Notes: generated by a model from the sequence alone, not told the origin. 64,000 nt of DNA from Parasediminibacterium sp046546515 (GCF_046546515.1 NZ_JBKHKJ010000005.1:124001-188000), one strand, 5' to 3'. Counted from the stretch's first letter, positions 15,923 to 25,115 are shown. A program made the numbers and translations.

Positions 15923-16540
15923 ATGAAAGGTATTATTGGAAAGAAAATTGGAATGACCAGCATTTTTGCTGCTGATGGCAAGCACACTGCTTGCACCATC
16001 ATTGAAGCCGAGCCAAATACAGTAACGCAAGTTAAAACTGTAGAAATAGATGGCTACACGGCATTGCAACTAGCCATAGTTGACAAAAAAGAAAAACACA
16101 CTACAAAGGCAGAGCTTAACCACTTCGCAAAAGCACAAACTGCACCAAAACGCTTTGTAAAAGAATTCCGCAATTATTCAATCGAAAAAAATATTGGTGA
16201 AACTGTATCCTTGGATATATTTTCAGAAGGTGACGCTGTTGAAGTTGTTGGCACTACAAAAGGCAAGGGTTTTCAAGGTGTTGTAAAGCGCCATGGTTTC
16301 TCTGGTGTTGGTGAAGCTACTCACGGTCAACATGACCGTTCAAGAGCCCCAGGTTCTTTGGGTGGTTCTTCTTATCCTTCCCGTGTATTTAAAGGATTAA
16401 GGATGGCTGGCCGTATGGGTGGCGACAGGGTGAAAATGAAAGGCTTGAAAGTCGTGAAAATTTTCCCTGAAAAAAACTACATCCTTATTAGTGGTTCTAT
16501 ACCAGGCCACAACGGTTCAATCGTTTTAATTCAGAAGTAA
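15923..16540 (+). CDS. rplC: 50S ribosomal protein L3
   Basis: 205 residues, full length. Starts MKGIIGKKIGMTSIFAADGK and contains the peptidyl-transferase-reaching loop (HGFSGVGEATHGQHDRSRAP, GSLGGSSYPSRVFKGLRMAG). An early 23S-binding assembly protein. The start at 15923 (ATGAAAGG) is set by the conserved N-terminus. Follows the long spacer after rpsJ. Confidence 0.98.
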   Translation: MKGIIGKKIGMTSIFAADGKHTACTIIEAEPNTVTQVKTVEIDGYTALQLAIVDKKEKHTTKAELNHFAKAQTAPKRFVKEFRNYSIEKNIGETVSLDIFSEGDAVEVVGTTKGKGFQGVVKRHGFSGVGEATHGQHDRSRAPGSLGGSSYPSRVFKGLRMAGRMGGDRVKMKGLKVVKIFPEKNYILISGSIPGHNGSIVLIQK

Positions 16541-16562
16541 TCAATTTTAATTTTTAAGAGCA

Positions 16563-17201
16563 ATGCAAGTTGACGTTTTAAATATACAAGGGCAAAAAAC
16601 AGGCAAGACTGTTGAACTACCAGAAAGTATTTTTGGTATAGAGCCTAACGACCACGTAGTTTATTTGGCTGTAAAGCAATACCTAGCCGCTAGGCGTGCA
16701 GGTACGCACAAAGTAAAAACCCGTGCTGAAGTACAAGGTGCAAGCCGCAAGCTGCACAAACAAAAAGGTACTGGTGGATCTAGGAAAGGTAATATCCGTA
16801 ACCCTTTGTACAAGGGTGGTGGTACCATATTTGGCCCAAAACCACACAAGTACAACTTAAAGTTGAACCGCAAGGTGAAAGATTTGGCTAAAATATCTGC
16901 ACTTACTTATAAAGCAAAAGATGCTGCAATAATAGTTGTTGAAGATATTACTTTCGATGCCCCAAAAACCAAGCAAGCCTTGGCCATTTTGAAAGCATTG
17001 AATGTTGACAACAAAAAAACAATCATTGTTTTGCCAGAGTACAACGATGAGTTGTACCTAAGCACCCGCAACGTTCCTAATGTAACCACGACTGTTTTGG
17101 CAGATGTGAATACTTACGAAATTATGAACGCAGACATATTGGTATTTACAGAAAATGCTGTGAATATTTTTACAGAGGAAGAAGAATTGGTAGAAGCTTA
17201 A
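16563..17201 (+). CDS. rplD: 50S ribosomal protein L4
   Basis: 212 residues. The basic extended loop that lines the exit tunnel is present (KQKGTGGSRKGNIRNPLYKG, then GGTIFGPKPHKYN). L4 binds 23S rRNA and, in other bacteria, represses its own operon; whether it does so here is not visible. Lies 22 bp after rplC and 26 bp before rplW. Confidence 0.98.
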   Translation: MQVDVLNIQGQKTGKTVELPESIFGIEPNDHVVYLAVKQYLAARRAGTHKVKTRAEVQGASRKLHKQKGTGGSRKGNIRNPLYKGGGTIFGPKPHKYNLKLNRKVKDLAKISALTYKAKDAAIIVVEDITFDAPKTKQALAILKALNVDNKKTIIVLPEYNDELYLSTRNVPNVTTTVLADVNTYEIMNADILVFTENAVNIFTEEEELVEA

Positions 17202-17227
17202 TTTAAAAATGTTTCAAATAATTTACG

Positions 17228-17527
17228 ATGAAACTTACAGATGTTTTGGTAAAGCCCTTATTGACTGAAAAAGCAAACAAGCAACAAGAAAAATTGCGTT
17301 GTTATGCTTTTAAAGTAGATAGGAAGGCCAACAAGTTAGAAATAAAAACAGCAGTTGAAACTTTTTACGGTGTTAGTGTTTTAACTGTAAATACAGCAGT
17401 AGCCCCAGGGAAAAACAAATCCCGCCAAACGAAAGCTGGTTTGATACAAGGTGTAAAGCCTTCTTACAAAAAAGCATTTGTAACAGTGGCAGAGGGTGAA
17501 ACAATTGATTTGTACGCAAATATTTAA
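17228..17527 (+). CDS. rplW: 50S ribosomal protein L23
   Basis: 99 residues. Starts MKLTDVLVKPLLTEKANKQ, the usual L23 opening; the beta core and extended basic loop (APGKNKSRQTKAG) are present. L23 sits at the exit of the peptide tunnel and docks trigger factor and SRP. Confidence 0.97.
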   Translation: MKLTDVLVKPLLTEKANKQQEKLRCYAFKVDRKANKLEIKTAVETFYGVSVLTVNTAVAPGKNKSRQTKAGLIQGVKPSYKKAFVTVAEGETIDLYANI

Positions 17528-17568
17528 TAGGGTAGCCGGAGCCGATAAATCCGAATAAATTTAAAAAA

Positions 17569-18408
17569 ATGGCATTAAAGAAATACAAACCAATGACCGC
17601 GGGTACCCGTTGGAGAATTGGGAATGCTTACGCTGAAATTACTACCAATAAACCAGAAAAAAGTTTGTTGGAGCCTGTAAAAAAATCAGGTGGACGTAAT
17701 GCTCAAGGGCGTCGTTCAATGAGGTATATTGGTGGTGGGCACAAAAAGCAATACCGTATCATTGATTTCAAACGCAACAAGTTTAATCTTGAAGCAACAG
17801 TTCTTTCAATAGAATACGATCCGAACAGGACAGCGTTTATTGCCTTGGTGCAATATGCTGATAACGAAAAAAGGTATATCATAGCCCCTCAAGGCCTTCA
17901 AGTAGGTGCAAAAGTAATTTCTGGCGATGCAGTATCCCCTGAAATTGGTAATGCCCTTCAAATGAAGAACATGCCTTTGGGTACAATGATTCACAACATT
18001 GAATTGCAGCCAGGTCAAGGTGGCAAAATGGTACGCAGTGCTGGTACTTCTGCTCAATTAGCGAATAAAGAAGAAAAATATGCTGTAATCAAGATGCCTA
18101 GCGGTGAATTGAGGAAGCTATTGATTAACTGTTATGCAACAATTGGTGTAGTATCTAATAGCGACCATAGCCTTGAACAAGCTGGTAAAGCAGGTGTTAA
18201 CCGTTGGAAAGGCCGTACGCCAAGGACAAGGGGTGTAGCGATGAACCCAGTAGATCACCCGATGGGTGGTGGCGAGGGTAGGGCTTCTGGTGGTCATCCA
18301 CGTAGCCGTACTGGTAAATATGCTAAGGGTGAAAAAACCAGGACGAAGGGTAAAGGAAGCGATAAGCTGATTATCCAACGCAGGGATGGCAAAAAATTAA
18401 GCAAGTAA
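17569..18408 (+). CDS. rplB: 50S ribosomal protein L2
   Basis: 279 residues, full length. OB-fold and SH3-like domains with the conserved GGGHKKQYRIIDFKRNK and the C-terminal catalytic-centre-proximal segment RGVAMNPVDHPMGGGEGR. Essential for peptidyl-transferase assembly. 41 bp after rplW. Confidence 0.98.
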   Translation: MALKKYKPMTAGTRWRIGNAYAEITTNKPEKSLLEPVKKSGGRNAQGRRSMRYIGGGHKKQYRIIDFKRNKFNLEATVLSIEYDPNRTAFIALVQYADNEKRYIIAPQGLQVGAKVISGDAVSPEIGNALQMKNMPLGTMIHNIELQPGQGGKMVRSAGTSAQLANKEEKYAVIKMPSGELRKLLINCYATIGVVSNSDHSLEQAGKAGVNRWKGRTPRTRGVAMNPVDHPMGGGEGRASGGHPRSRTGKYAKGEKTRTKGKGSDKLIIQRRDGKKLSK

Positions 18409-18467
18409 TTTTTAATTGTTAAAATATCTCGCCTCAAAACGGGAGAATAAACAAAAAACACACAAAT

Positions 18468-18737
18468 ATGGGTCGTTCGATTAAAAAAGGTCCTTACGTT
18501 GATGCTAACCTTGAAGTAAAAGTGTTGAACATCAATGATGGAAAAAGCAAAAAAGGTGTTATTAAAACTTGGAGTCGTAGAAGTACAATTACTCCAGATT
18601 TTGTAGGCCACACTTTCGCAGTACACAATGGCAACAAATTTATCCCAGTTTATGTAACTGAGTTTATGGTAGGCCACAAATTAGGCGAGTTTGCGCCGAC
18701 TAGGAATTTCAGGGGCCACTCTGGTGCTAAAAAATAA
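18468..18737 (+). CDS. rpsS: 30S ribosomal protein S19
   Basis: 89 residues. Starts MGRSIKKGPYVDANLEVKVL; ends with the conserved KLGEFAPTRNFRGHSG. Head protein that contacts S13. The 59-bp gap before it contains no gene. Confidence 0.98.
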   Translation: MGRSIKKGPYVDANLEVKVLNINDGKSKKGVIKTWSRRSTITPDFVGHTFAVHNGNKFIPVYVTEFMVGHKLGEFAPTRNFRGHSGAKK

Positions 18738-18785
18738 AGTTTAAACAAACAGGTTTGCCTGTTTAAAAAATAGAAACTGGTTAAA

Positions 18786-19130
18786 ATGGAAGCAATAGCT
18801 AAATTAAATAATTACCCAACAGGGCCACGCAAAATGCGTTTGATTGCAGACGTGGTTCGGGGTATGGAAGTAGAAAAAGCATTGGCTATTTTAGAATTCC
18901 ACCCTCAACACAATGCTACCCCTTTGGCTAAATTGCTGAAAAGCGCAATTAACAACTGGGAGCAAAAAAATGAAGGTGCTGGAGCAGCTGATAGCAATTT
19001 GGTTGTAAAAACGATTTTCGTAGATGGTGGCCGTGTTATAAAACGCATGAGGCCTGCACCACAAGGCAGGGGCTACAAAATACGCAAGCGTAGTAACCAT
19101 GTAACAATAATTGTAGATTCAAAAAATTAA
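18786..19130 (+). CDS. rplV: 50S ribosomal protein L22
   Basis: 114 residues. Recognised by NYPTGPRKMRLIADVVRGM and the tunnel-lining beta hairpin region with MRPAPQGRGYKIRKRSNHVT. Also the macrolide-resistance locus in other bacteria. Confidence 0.98.
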   Translation: MEAIAKLNNYPTGPRKMRLIADVVRGMEVEKALAILEFHPQHNATPLAKLLKSAINNWEQKNEGAGAADSNLVVKTIFVDGGRVIKRMRPAPQGRGYKIRKRSNHVTIIVDSKN

Positions 19131-19143
19131 TTGAAACCATAAT

Positions 19144-19971
19144 ATGGGGCAGAAAGCAAATCCGATTGGCAATAGGTTAGGTATCATCCGTGGATGGGAG
19201 AGCAACTGGTATGCCAGCAAGAATGATTACGCTGGTAAGTTAATCGAAGACGATAAAATACGTACATACCTCACTGCACGTATTAGCAAGGGTGGCATAG
19301 CCAGAATTGTGATAGAGCGTACTTTAGGTAAACTAATCGTAACCATACACACTAGCAAGCCTGGTATCATTATCGGCAAAGGCGGTGGAGAGGTTGACCG
19401 TATTAAAGAAGAATTGAAAAAATTGACGAAAAAGGATGATGTGCAAATCAATATCCTTGAAATCCGTCGCCCTGAACTAGACGCTACTATTGTTGGCGAT
19501 ACTATTGCAAGGCAAATTGAAAATAGGATCAACTTTAAACGGGCTATCAAAATGGCAATTGCTTCTACGCTCCGCATGGGTGCAGAAGGGATTAAAGTAA
19601 GGGTTAGCGGGCGTTTGGGTGGTGCAGAAATAGCACGTTCCGAAGAAATTAAACAAGGCCGTACACCATTGCATACTTTCCGTATGGATATTGACTACGC
19701 TAGCGTTTTTGCTCAAACTGTTTATGGTAAAATTGGTATTAAAGTTTGGATTTGCAAAGGTGAAGTACTTGGCAAACGCGAATTGAACCCGAACACTATA
19801 GCAGGTGCAAAAAATGAAATGAGTGGTGGCGATAGGAGAGGTGGAGATGACCGCAGAGGCGGAGATGATAGAAGAGGTGGTGGCGACAGGAGGAGTTTTG
19901 ACCGGCCAGCGGGTGGTGGAGACAGAAGAGGCCCAGGCGGTAATGCAGGTGGCGGACAAAGGAGGAACTAA
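19144..19971 (+). CDS. rpsC: 30S ribosomal protein S3 with a Gly-Asp-Arg-rich tail
   Basis: 275 residues. The first 220 are a normal S3 (MGQKANPIGNRLGIIRGWES, KH-domain GKGGGEVDRIKEEL, IKVRVSGRLGGAEIARSE, YGKIGIKVWICKGEVL). About the last 50 residues are a low-complexity tail of repeated GGDDRR/GGDRR units ending GGGQRRN, likely disordered and RNA-binding in character. C-terminal tails on S3 occur in the phylum; the repeat richness here is notable. Starts 13 bp after rplV. Confidence 0.97.
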   Translation: MGQKANPIGNRLGIIRGWESNWYASKNDYAGKLIEDDKIRTYLTARISKGGIARIVIERTLGKLIVTIHTSKPGIIIGKGGGEVDRIKEELKKLTKKDDVQINILEIRRPELDATIVGDTIARQIENRINFKRAIKMAIASTLRMGAEGIKVRVSGRLGGAEIARSEEIKQGRTPLHTFRMDIDYASVFAQTVYGKIGIKVWICKGEVLGKRELNPNTIAGAKNEMSGGDRRGGDDRRGGDDRRGGGDRRSFDRPAGGGDRRGPGGNAGGGQRRN

Positions 19972-20045
19972 TTCACTAATGAATATATGGCTGCAAGCAC
20001 AGCCAAGCAATTAGTAAATTATCACATTATCAAATTTTTAGTAAA

Positions 20046-20465
20046 ATGTTACAGCCGAAAAGAAGTAAGCATAGAAAACAGCAGAAAGGCCGCATTCGCG
20101 AAGTTGCAAAACGTGGTTCTTATATAGCTTTTGGGTCTTATGCTTTGAAAGCACTAGAACCAATTTGGTTAACCAACCGCCAGATAGAAGCCGCCCGTCA
20201 GTCAATGACACGTGCCATGAAACGGGAAGGGAATGTTTGGATTAGGATTTTCCCAGATAAAATCATTACCAACAAGCCTGCAGAGGTGAGGATGGGTAAA
20301 GGTAAGGGTAACCCTGAATACTGGGCAGCAGTAGTAGAACCAGGCCGCATCATTTTCGAGTGTGATGGCGTAAGCGAAGAAACAGCTAAAGAAGCGATGT
20401 TGCTTGCTTCTCAAAAACTCCCAATTGCAACAAAATTTGTAATACGGAGGGATTTACAAGGGTAG
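20046..20465 (+). CDS. rplP: 50S ribosomal protein L16
   Basis: 139 residues, standard length. Opens MLQPKRSKHRKQQKGRIREV and contains RIFPDKIITNKPAEVRMGKG, VRM-GKGKG being the conserved A-site-facing region. Follows rpsC by 74 bp of non-coding sequence. Confidence 0.98.
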   Translation: MLQPKRSKHRKQQKGRIREVAKRGSYIAFGSYALKALEPIWLTNRQIEAARQSMTRAMKREGNVWIRIFPDKIITNKPAEVRMGKGKGNPEYWAAVVEPGRIIFECDGVSEETAKEAMLLASQKLPIATKFVIRRDLQG

Positions 20466-20509
20466 TAAACAATTGTTGGTATTTCCCTAACATTATCAAG
20501 AGAAATAAA

Positions 20510-20716
20510 ATGGTAAAGAAAGTAGAATTTAATAAAGAAGTTAGAAGCCTGAGCGATGGTGATTTAAGTGCCCGCATCCAGGAAGATACATTACGTTTAA
20601 AGAAATTGGAATTTGCACACGCAATATCCCCAATTGAAAACCCAGTAAGTATCCGTGGCTTGAGGAGAGACGTTGCCCGTTTGAAAACGGAATTACAAAA
20701 AAGAGCTTTGGCTTAA
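20510..20716 (+). CDS. rpmC: 50S ribosomal protein L29
   Basis: 68 residues, two long helices typical of L29, ending SIRGLRRDVARLKTELQKRA. Located at the exit tunnel. 13 bp before rpsQ. Confidence 0.96.
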   Translation: MVKKVEFNKEVRSLSDGDLSARIQEDTLRLKKLEFAHAISPIENPVSIRGLRRDVARLKTELQKRALA

Positions 20717-20729
20717 TAAACCTGCAATA

Positions 20730-20996
20730 ATGGAAACAGTACTTGAAAGAAATTTACGGAAAACAAGGGTTGGTATCGTAACTAGTAATAAAATGTTTAA
20801 GACTATTACAGTTGCTGTTGAAAGAAAGGTGAAACACCCTATTTACGGTAAGTTCGTAAAAAAGACTACCAAATTCCACGCTCATGACGAAAAAGATGAG
20901 TGTACAATTGGTGACGTTGTAAAAATTATGGAAACACGCCCTCTTAGCAAAACAAAACGCTGGAGGCTGGTTGAAGTAATTGAAAAAGCAAAATAA
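20730..20996 (+). CDS. rpsQ: 30S ribosomal protein S17
   Basis: 88 residues. Conserved RKTRVGIVTSNKMFKTITVA and HDEKDECTIGDVVKIMETRP followed by LSKTKRWRLVEV. OB-fold 16S-binding protein. Confidence 0.97.
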   Translation: METVLERNLRKTRVGIVTSNKMFKTITVAVERKVKHPIYGKFVKKTTKFHAHDEKDECTIGDVVKIMETRPLSKTKRWRLVEVIEKAK

Positions 20997-21090
20997 TTTT
21001 TTTTATTCTCAACTGTATTGACATATAGTTGCTAAGAATGTAAATTGAAACAGTAACCGATGCTTTGCAAAAGGTTAAAAGCTTAAGAAA

Positions 21091-21459
21091 ATGATTCAGC
21101 AAGAAAGTAGATTGAACGTTGCAGATAATAGCGGTGCTAAGGAAGTACTTTGTATAAAGGTACTTGGCAACAGCGGGCAGGATTATGCAAAAATTGGTGA
21201 TAAAATTGTTGTTACTGTAAAAGATGCAATACCGGCAGGTGGCATTAAAAAAGGTACAGTTTCAAAAGCAGTTATTGTTCGTACAAAAAACAAATTGCGC
21301 AGGAAAGACGGTTCTTATATCCGTTTTGACGACAACGCTGTTGTATTGTTAAACAATGCCGATGATCCCCGTGGTACTCGTATTTTTGGGCCAGTTGCTA
21401 GGGAGCTTCGTGACAAAGGGTATATGAAAATCATTTCTTTGGCACCGGAAGTTCTTTAA
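21091..21459 (+). CDS. rplN: 50S ribosomal protein L14
   Basis: 122 residues, exactly the usual length. MIQQESRLNVADNSGAKEVL at the start, GTRIFGPVARELRDKGYMKI near the end. Preceded by 94 bp without a gene. Confidence 0.98.
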   Translation: MIQQESRLNVADNSGAKEVLCIKVLGNSGQDYAKIGDKIVVTVKDAIPAGGIKKGTVSKAVIVRTKNKLRRKDGSYIRFDDNAVVLLNNADDPRGTRIFGPVARELRDKGYMKIISLAPEVL

Positions 21460-21539
21460 ACAAGCTAGGCTGCTAAGAAGAAGTAGTAAATAAGTTAATC
21501 AGCTAGTGGCTTAAAGCTAGTAGCTAAATGCTAAATAAA

Positions 21540-21878
21540 ATGAGTACAAGATTTAAACCTAAGTTCAATATCAAGAAAGGCGACACCATAGTTGTGATTG
21601 CTGGCGATGATAAAGATTTAAAAAAGCCTAGGACTGTCCTTGAGGTTGATGTTGAAAAAGGCAAAGTAACTGTGGAAGGCGTGGCATTGGCTACTAAGCA
21701 CATTAAGCCTACAGCTCAAAACACCAAAGGGGGCATTGAAAAGCACGAAGCAGCCATCAGCATTTCAAATGTGATGTTGTGGGATGCAAAAACAAAAACG
21801 CCTACTAAAGTAAAGCGTGACAGGACAGAAGGTAAATTAGTTCGTATAGCTAAAAAATCAGGGGAGGTAATCAGATAA
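21540..21878 (+). CDS. rplX: 50S ribosomal protein L24
   Basis: 112 residues from the ATG at 21540 (AAATAAAATG context). A second ATG 12 bp upstream would add MLNK, which is not part of the family. KOW motif KKGDTIVVIAGDDKDLKKP at the start, GGIEKHEAAISISNVML later. The stop codon overlaps the rplE start by one base, so the two are coupled. Confidence 0.95.
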   Translation: MSTRFKPKFNIKKGDTIVVIAGDDKDLKKPRTVLEVDVEKGKVTVEGVALATKHIKPTAQNTKGGIEKHEAAISISNVMLWDAKTKTPTKVKRDRTEGKLVRIAKKSGEVIR

Positions 21879-22453
21879 TGGATACAGTAAAATATACTCC
21901 GAGGTTAGCAGATAAATATTCTAAGGAAGTTATACCTGCTTTAATGAAAAAGTTTGCTTACAAAAGTGTAATGCAAGCTCCTAAATTAGAAAAGATTTGT
22001 ATTAACCGTGGCGTTAACGGTGCGGTTACTGACAAGAAATTAGTTGATATTGCTGTTGATGAATTAAGCACTATCACTGGTCAAAAATCAGTTGCAACTT
22101 ATTCTAAGAAAGATATATCCAATTTCAAACTCCGTAAGGGTATGCCAATTGGTGCAAGGGTAACCTTGCGTGGCGTAAAAATGTTTGAATTTTTAGACCG
22201 CTTGGTTTCTGTAGCATTACCACGTGTGCGTGATTTCAAAGGCGTTAGCGATAAGGCATTTGATGGCCGTGGAAACTATACGCTGGGTGTTACTGAACAA
22301 ATAATTTTCCCAGAAATAGATATTGACAAGGTAAACAAGATAACTGGTTTGGATATTACTTTTGTAACTACTGCAACTTCTAACGAAGAAGCTTATGAGT
22401 TGCTAAAAGAACTAGGGATGCCGTTTAAAAACATTAAAAAAGATAATAACTAA
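21878..22453 (+). CDS. rplE: 50S ribosomal protein L5
   Basis: 191 residues. KICINRGVNGAVTDKKLVD, ITGQKSVATYSKKDISNFKL, GMPIGARVTLRG and the C-terminal TSNEEAYELLKELGMPF are diagnostic. Binds 5S rRNA with L18. Overlaps rplX by one base and ends 5 bp before rpsN. Confidence 0.98.
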   Translation: MDTVKYTPRLADKYSKEVIPALMKKFAYKSVMQAPKLEKICINRGVNGAVTDKKLVDIAVDELSTITGQKSVATYSKKDISNFKLRKGMPIGARVTLRGVKMFEFLDRLVSVALPRVRDFKGVSDKAFDGRGNYTLGVTEQIIFPEIDIDKVNKITGLDITFVTTATSNEEAYELLKELGMPFKNIKKDNN

Positions 22454-22458
22454 ATAAC

Positions 22459-22728
22459 ATGGCAAAAGAATCAATTAAAGCCAGACAAAGAAAGCGTGAA
22501 AAGATGGTGGTAAAATTTGCAAAGAAACGTGCAGATTTAAAAGCTGCCGGAGATTATGCAGGTTTGGACTTATTACCAAAAAATGCTTCACCTGTACGAT
22601 TGAAAAATCGTTGCCAATTAACTGGTAGGCCTAAAGGTTATATGCGTTATTTTGGAATATCCCGTGTTATCTTCCGCGATATGGCATTGAACGGAAAAAT
22701 TCCTGGCGTAAAAAAAGCAAGCTGGTAA
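22459..22728 (+). CDS. rpsN: 30S ribosomal protein S14 (zinc-independent form)
   Basis: 89 residues. The long form of S14, with RKREKMVVKFAKKRADLKAA and CQLTGRPKGYMRYFGISRV. Only one Cys is present, so the zinc-ribbon CxxC pairs of the short form are missing. No paralogue in the window. Confidence 0.97.
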   Translation: MAKESIKARQRKREKMVVKFAKKRADLKAAGDYAGLDLLPKNASPVRLKNRCQLTGRPKGYMRYFGISRVIFRDMALNGKIPGVKKASW

Positions 22729-22789
22729 ATCCTTCTTTCGAGGGAATAACCAATAATAAATTTTAAAGAACTGATTAATTCATAAAAGT

Positions 22790-23188
22790 ATGGTAACTGA
22801 TCCTATTGCAGATTTTTTAACAAGGATTCGTAACGCTCAAATGGCTGGACACAGGATTGTGGAAATACCTGCTTCTAATTTAAAGAAGCGTATGACTGAA
22901 ATTTTGTACGATCAAGGGTATATTTTGAAATACAAATTCGAAGAGGATACAAAGCAAGGCTTGATAAAGATAGCTTTGAAATACGATCCTAATACCAAAC
23001 AGCCTGCTATCCGCTCTTTGGAGAGGGTGAGCCGCCCAGGTTTGCGCCAATATGCGAAGCCTACTGAAATAAAAAGGGTTATCAATGGTTTGGGTGTTGC
23101 TATCATTAGTACCTCTAAAGGTATCTTGACAGATAAGCAAGCAAAAGCTCAAAACGTAGGTGGCGAAGTGCTTTGCTATATCAGCTAA
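22790..23188 (+). CDS. rpsH: 30S ribosomal protein S8
   Basis: 132 residues. MVTDPIADFLTRIRNAQMAG at the start and VAIISTSKGILTDKQAKAQN with the GGEVLCYIS ending are diagnostic. Binds the 16S central domain; represses the spc operon in E. coli, with no visible counterpart site checked here. Confidence 0.98.
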   Translation: MVTDPIADFLTRIRNAQMAGHRIVEIPASNLKKRMTEILYDQGYILKYKFEEDTKQGLIKIALKYDPNTKQPAIRSLERVSRPGLRQYAKPTEIKRVINGLGVAIISTSKGILTDKQAKAQNVGGEVLCYIS

Positions 23189-23273
23189 TTGTTTATAATT
23201 TCCCTGATCATCTAAGCCCTTTTACCGGGGCTGAAAACAGGTTAACATTTCATAATTTCTAAAAGACACTATT

Positions 23274-23828
23274 ATGTCTCGTATCGGTAAAAAACCAGTT
23301 GTTATACCAGCAGGTGTAACAATTAAAATTGGCAGCGACAATGTAGTTGCTGTTAAAGGTCCTAAAGGCGAATTAAAACAAGCTGTGGACAGGGATATTA
23401 AATTGGAAATAGTAGAGAATGAATTAATCATTTCTCGTCCAACAGATCAAATCCGCCACCGTGCCATGCACGGCTTGTACAGGGCTTTGATAAATAACTT
23501 GGTTACTGGTGTAACTGAAGGGTATAAAAGAAACTTGGAACTAGTAGGGGTAGGTTATAAAGCTGCTCATGTTGGCAACACTTTAGATTTAGCTCTAGGT
23601 TATTCTCACAATATTATTTTTGAGATTCCTAGTGAATTGAAACTAAATACACTTACTGAAAAAGGTAAAAACCCATTGATTAGCTTAGAAGGAATTGATA
23701 AGCAATTGATTGGGCAAGTAGCTGCTAAATTACGGAGCTTGCGTAAACCTGAACCATACAAGGGCAAGGGTGTTAAATATGCTGGTGAAGTGCTTAGGAG
23801 AAAAGCTGGTAAAGCCGCAGGTAAATAA
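23274..23828 (+). CDS. rplF: 50S ribosomal protein L6
   Basis: 184 residues. MSRIGKKPVVIPAGVTIKIG, LVGVGYKAAHVGN, and the C-terminal KPEPYKGKGVKYAGEVLRRK. Two tandem L6 folds as expected. 85 bp after rpsH. Confidence 0.98.
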   Translation: MSRIGKKPVVIPAGVTIKIGSDNVVAVKGPKGELKQAVDRDIKLEIVENELIISRPTDQIRHRAMHGLYRALINNLVTGVTEGYKRNLELVGVGYKAAHVGNTLDLALGYSHNIIFEIPSELKLNTLTEKGKNPLISLEGIDKQLIGQVAAKLRSLRKPEPYKGKGVKYAGEVLRRKAGKAAGK

Positions 23829-23874
23829 TTGTAAATTATCGCCCGGCAGAATCGGGTGGTTTAAATAGAAAAAC

Positions 23875-24228
23875 ATGAAAAGTAAATTAGTTCAAAGGCA
23901 AAAGATAAGGTTTCGTATTCGTAAAAGAATTGCAGGCACTGCAACAAAACCACGTCTTTCTGTTTTCAGGAGCAATGCTGAAATATATGCACAATTAATT
24001 GATGATGAAAATGCAGTTACTTTGGCTGCTTCATCTTCAAGGGAAAAAGATATTGTTGCCCAAAAAGTACCAAAGATTGAAAAATCTAAATTTGTTGGTG
24101 CAGCAATAGCTTTGAAAGCAAAAGAATTGGGTATCGTTACCTGTGTTTTCGACAGGGGCGGCAACCTTTACCACGGCCGTATCAAAGCAGTAGCTGATGG
24201 TGCAAGAGAAGGCGGGTTACAATTTTAA
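23875..24228 (+). CDS. rplR: 50S ribosomal protein L18
   Basis: 117 residues. RIRKRIAGTATKPRLSVFRS at the N-terminus, FDRGGNLYHGRIKAVADGAR at the C-terminus. 5S rRNA binder working with L5. Confidence 0.98.
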   Translation: MKSKLVQRQKIRFRIRKRIAGTATKPRLSVFRSNAEIYAQLIDDENAVTLAASSSREKDIVAQKVPKIEKSKFVGAAIALKAKELGIVTCVFDRGGNLYHGRIKAVADGAREGGLQF

Positions 24229-24258
24229 TTCCTATTACAAAAAATAATATTTAGATAG

Positions 24259-24780
24259 ATGTCTAAACCAATTGATACTAAAATAAAAGCAGGCGGCGAT
24301 GTAGAGTTGAAAGACAAGGTAGTTGCCATAAACCGCGTTGTTAAAACAACCAAAGGTGGCCGTACTTTCAGCTTTTCAGCACTAGTAGTTGTAGGCAATG
24401 AAGCAGGTGTTGTAGGACAAGGCTTGGGTAAAGCAAAAGAAGTACAAGAAGCTATCATTAAAGGCATTGAAGATGCAAAAAAGAACTTGGTAAAAGTTCC
24501 TATTTCTCATGGTACAATACCACACGAGCAATTAGCTAAAGCAGGTGCAGCCAAGGTTTTAATAAAACCAGCCGCTCATGGTGCCGGTGTTATTGCAGGT
24601 GGCAGTATGCGTGCTGTATTGGAAAGTGCTGGTATCACAGACGTTTTGGCTAAGAACTTAGGTTCTGCTAATCCACACAATGTGGTAAAAGCTACAATAA
24701 AAGCCTTATCATTGCTCCGTGAACCTATCGAAATTTCTAAAACTCGTAACTTAAAGTTGAGCAGGGTATTTAATGGTTAA
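24259..24780 (+). CDS. rpsE: 30S ribosomal protein S5
   Basis: 173 residues. VVAINRVVKTTKGGRTFSFS, VVVGNEAGVVGQGLGKAKEV and GVIAGGSMRAVLESAGITDV are S5 signatures. Involved in decoding fidelity. 30 bp after rplR. Confidence 0.98.
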   Translation: MSKPIDTKIKAGGDVELKDKVVAINRVVKTTKGGRTFSFSALVVVGNEAGVVGQGLGKAKEVQEAIIKGIEDAKKNLVKVPISHGTIPHEQLAKAGAAKVLIKPAAHGAGVIAGGSMRAVLESAGITDVLAKNLGSANPHNVVKATIKALSLLREPIEISKTRNLKLSRVFNG

Positions 24781-24825
24781 TTATATTAGCTGCCTTACAA
24801 CAGTTGATAGTACAAATTTAATTTT

Positions 24826-25005
24826 ATGATAGTTAAGATAACACAAGTAAAAAGCGGTATTGACAGGTCTTTGCGCCAAAAGAAAACGTTGGTTGCTTTA
24901 GGATTGAGAAAAATGCACGCTGTAAAAGAAGTGGAAGGCACTCCTCAAATTTTGGGAATGATTAAGAAAGTTAGTCATTTGGTTAAAGTGGAAGAGTTAG
25001 CTTAA
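24826..25005 (+). CDS. rpmD: 50S ribosomal protein L30
   Basis: 59 residues, short even for this small family and easily missed. Reads MIVKITQVKSGIDRSLRQKK, TLVALGLRKMHAVKEVEGTP, ending KKVSHLVKVEEL. The order rpsE-rpmD-rplO is canonical. Followed by a terminator-like hairpin. Confidence 0.95.
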   Translation: MIVKITQVKSGIDRSLRQKKTLVALGLRKMHAVKEVEGTPQILGMIKKVSHLVKVEELA

Positions 25006-25022
25006 TATTTCTATATCTTTTT

Positions 25023-25069
25023 AAATTCCAAATGCTTTCCTTTTAGGAATGTAATTTGGAATTTTTTTT
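25023..25069 (+). terminator. Terminator-like hairpin between rpmD and rplO
   Basis: AAATTCCAAAT (25023-25033) pairs with ATTTGGAATTT (25054-25064), followed by a T tract to 25069. Lies inside the operon, so partial termination or an RNA-processing site is likely. Confidence 0.6.
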
Positions 25070-25115
25070 AAAACAATGCGAGGGGTGATACCCCGTAAGT
25101 AAAAAATCAACAAAC

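Noticed and set aside
15751..15975. 74-codon TTG frame before rplC
   Set aside because: No family resemblance, weak start, runs out of frame into rplC; the region looks like an untranslated leader.
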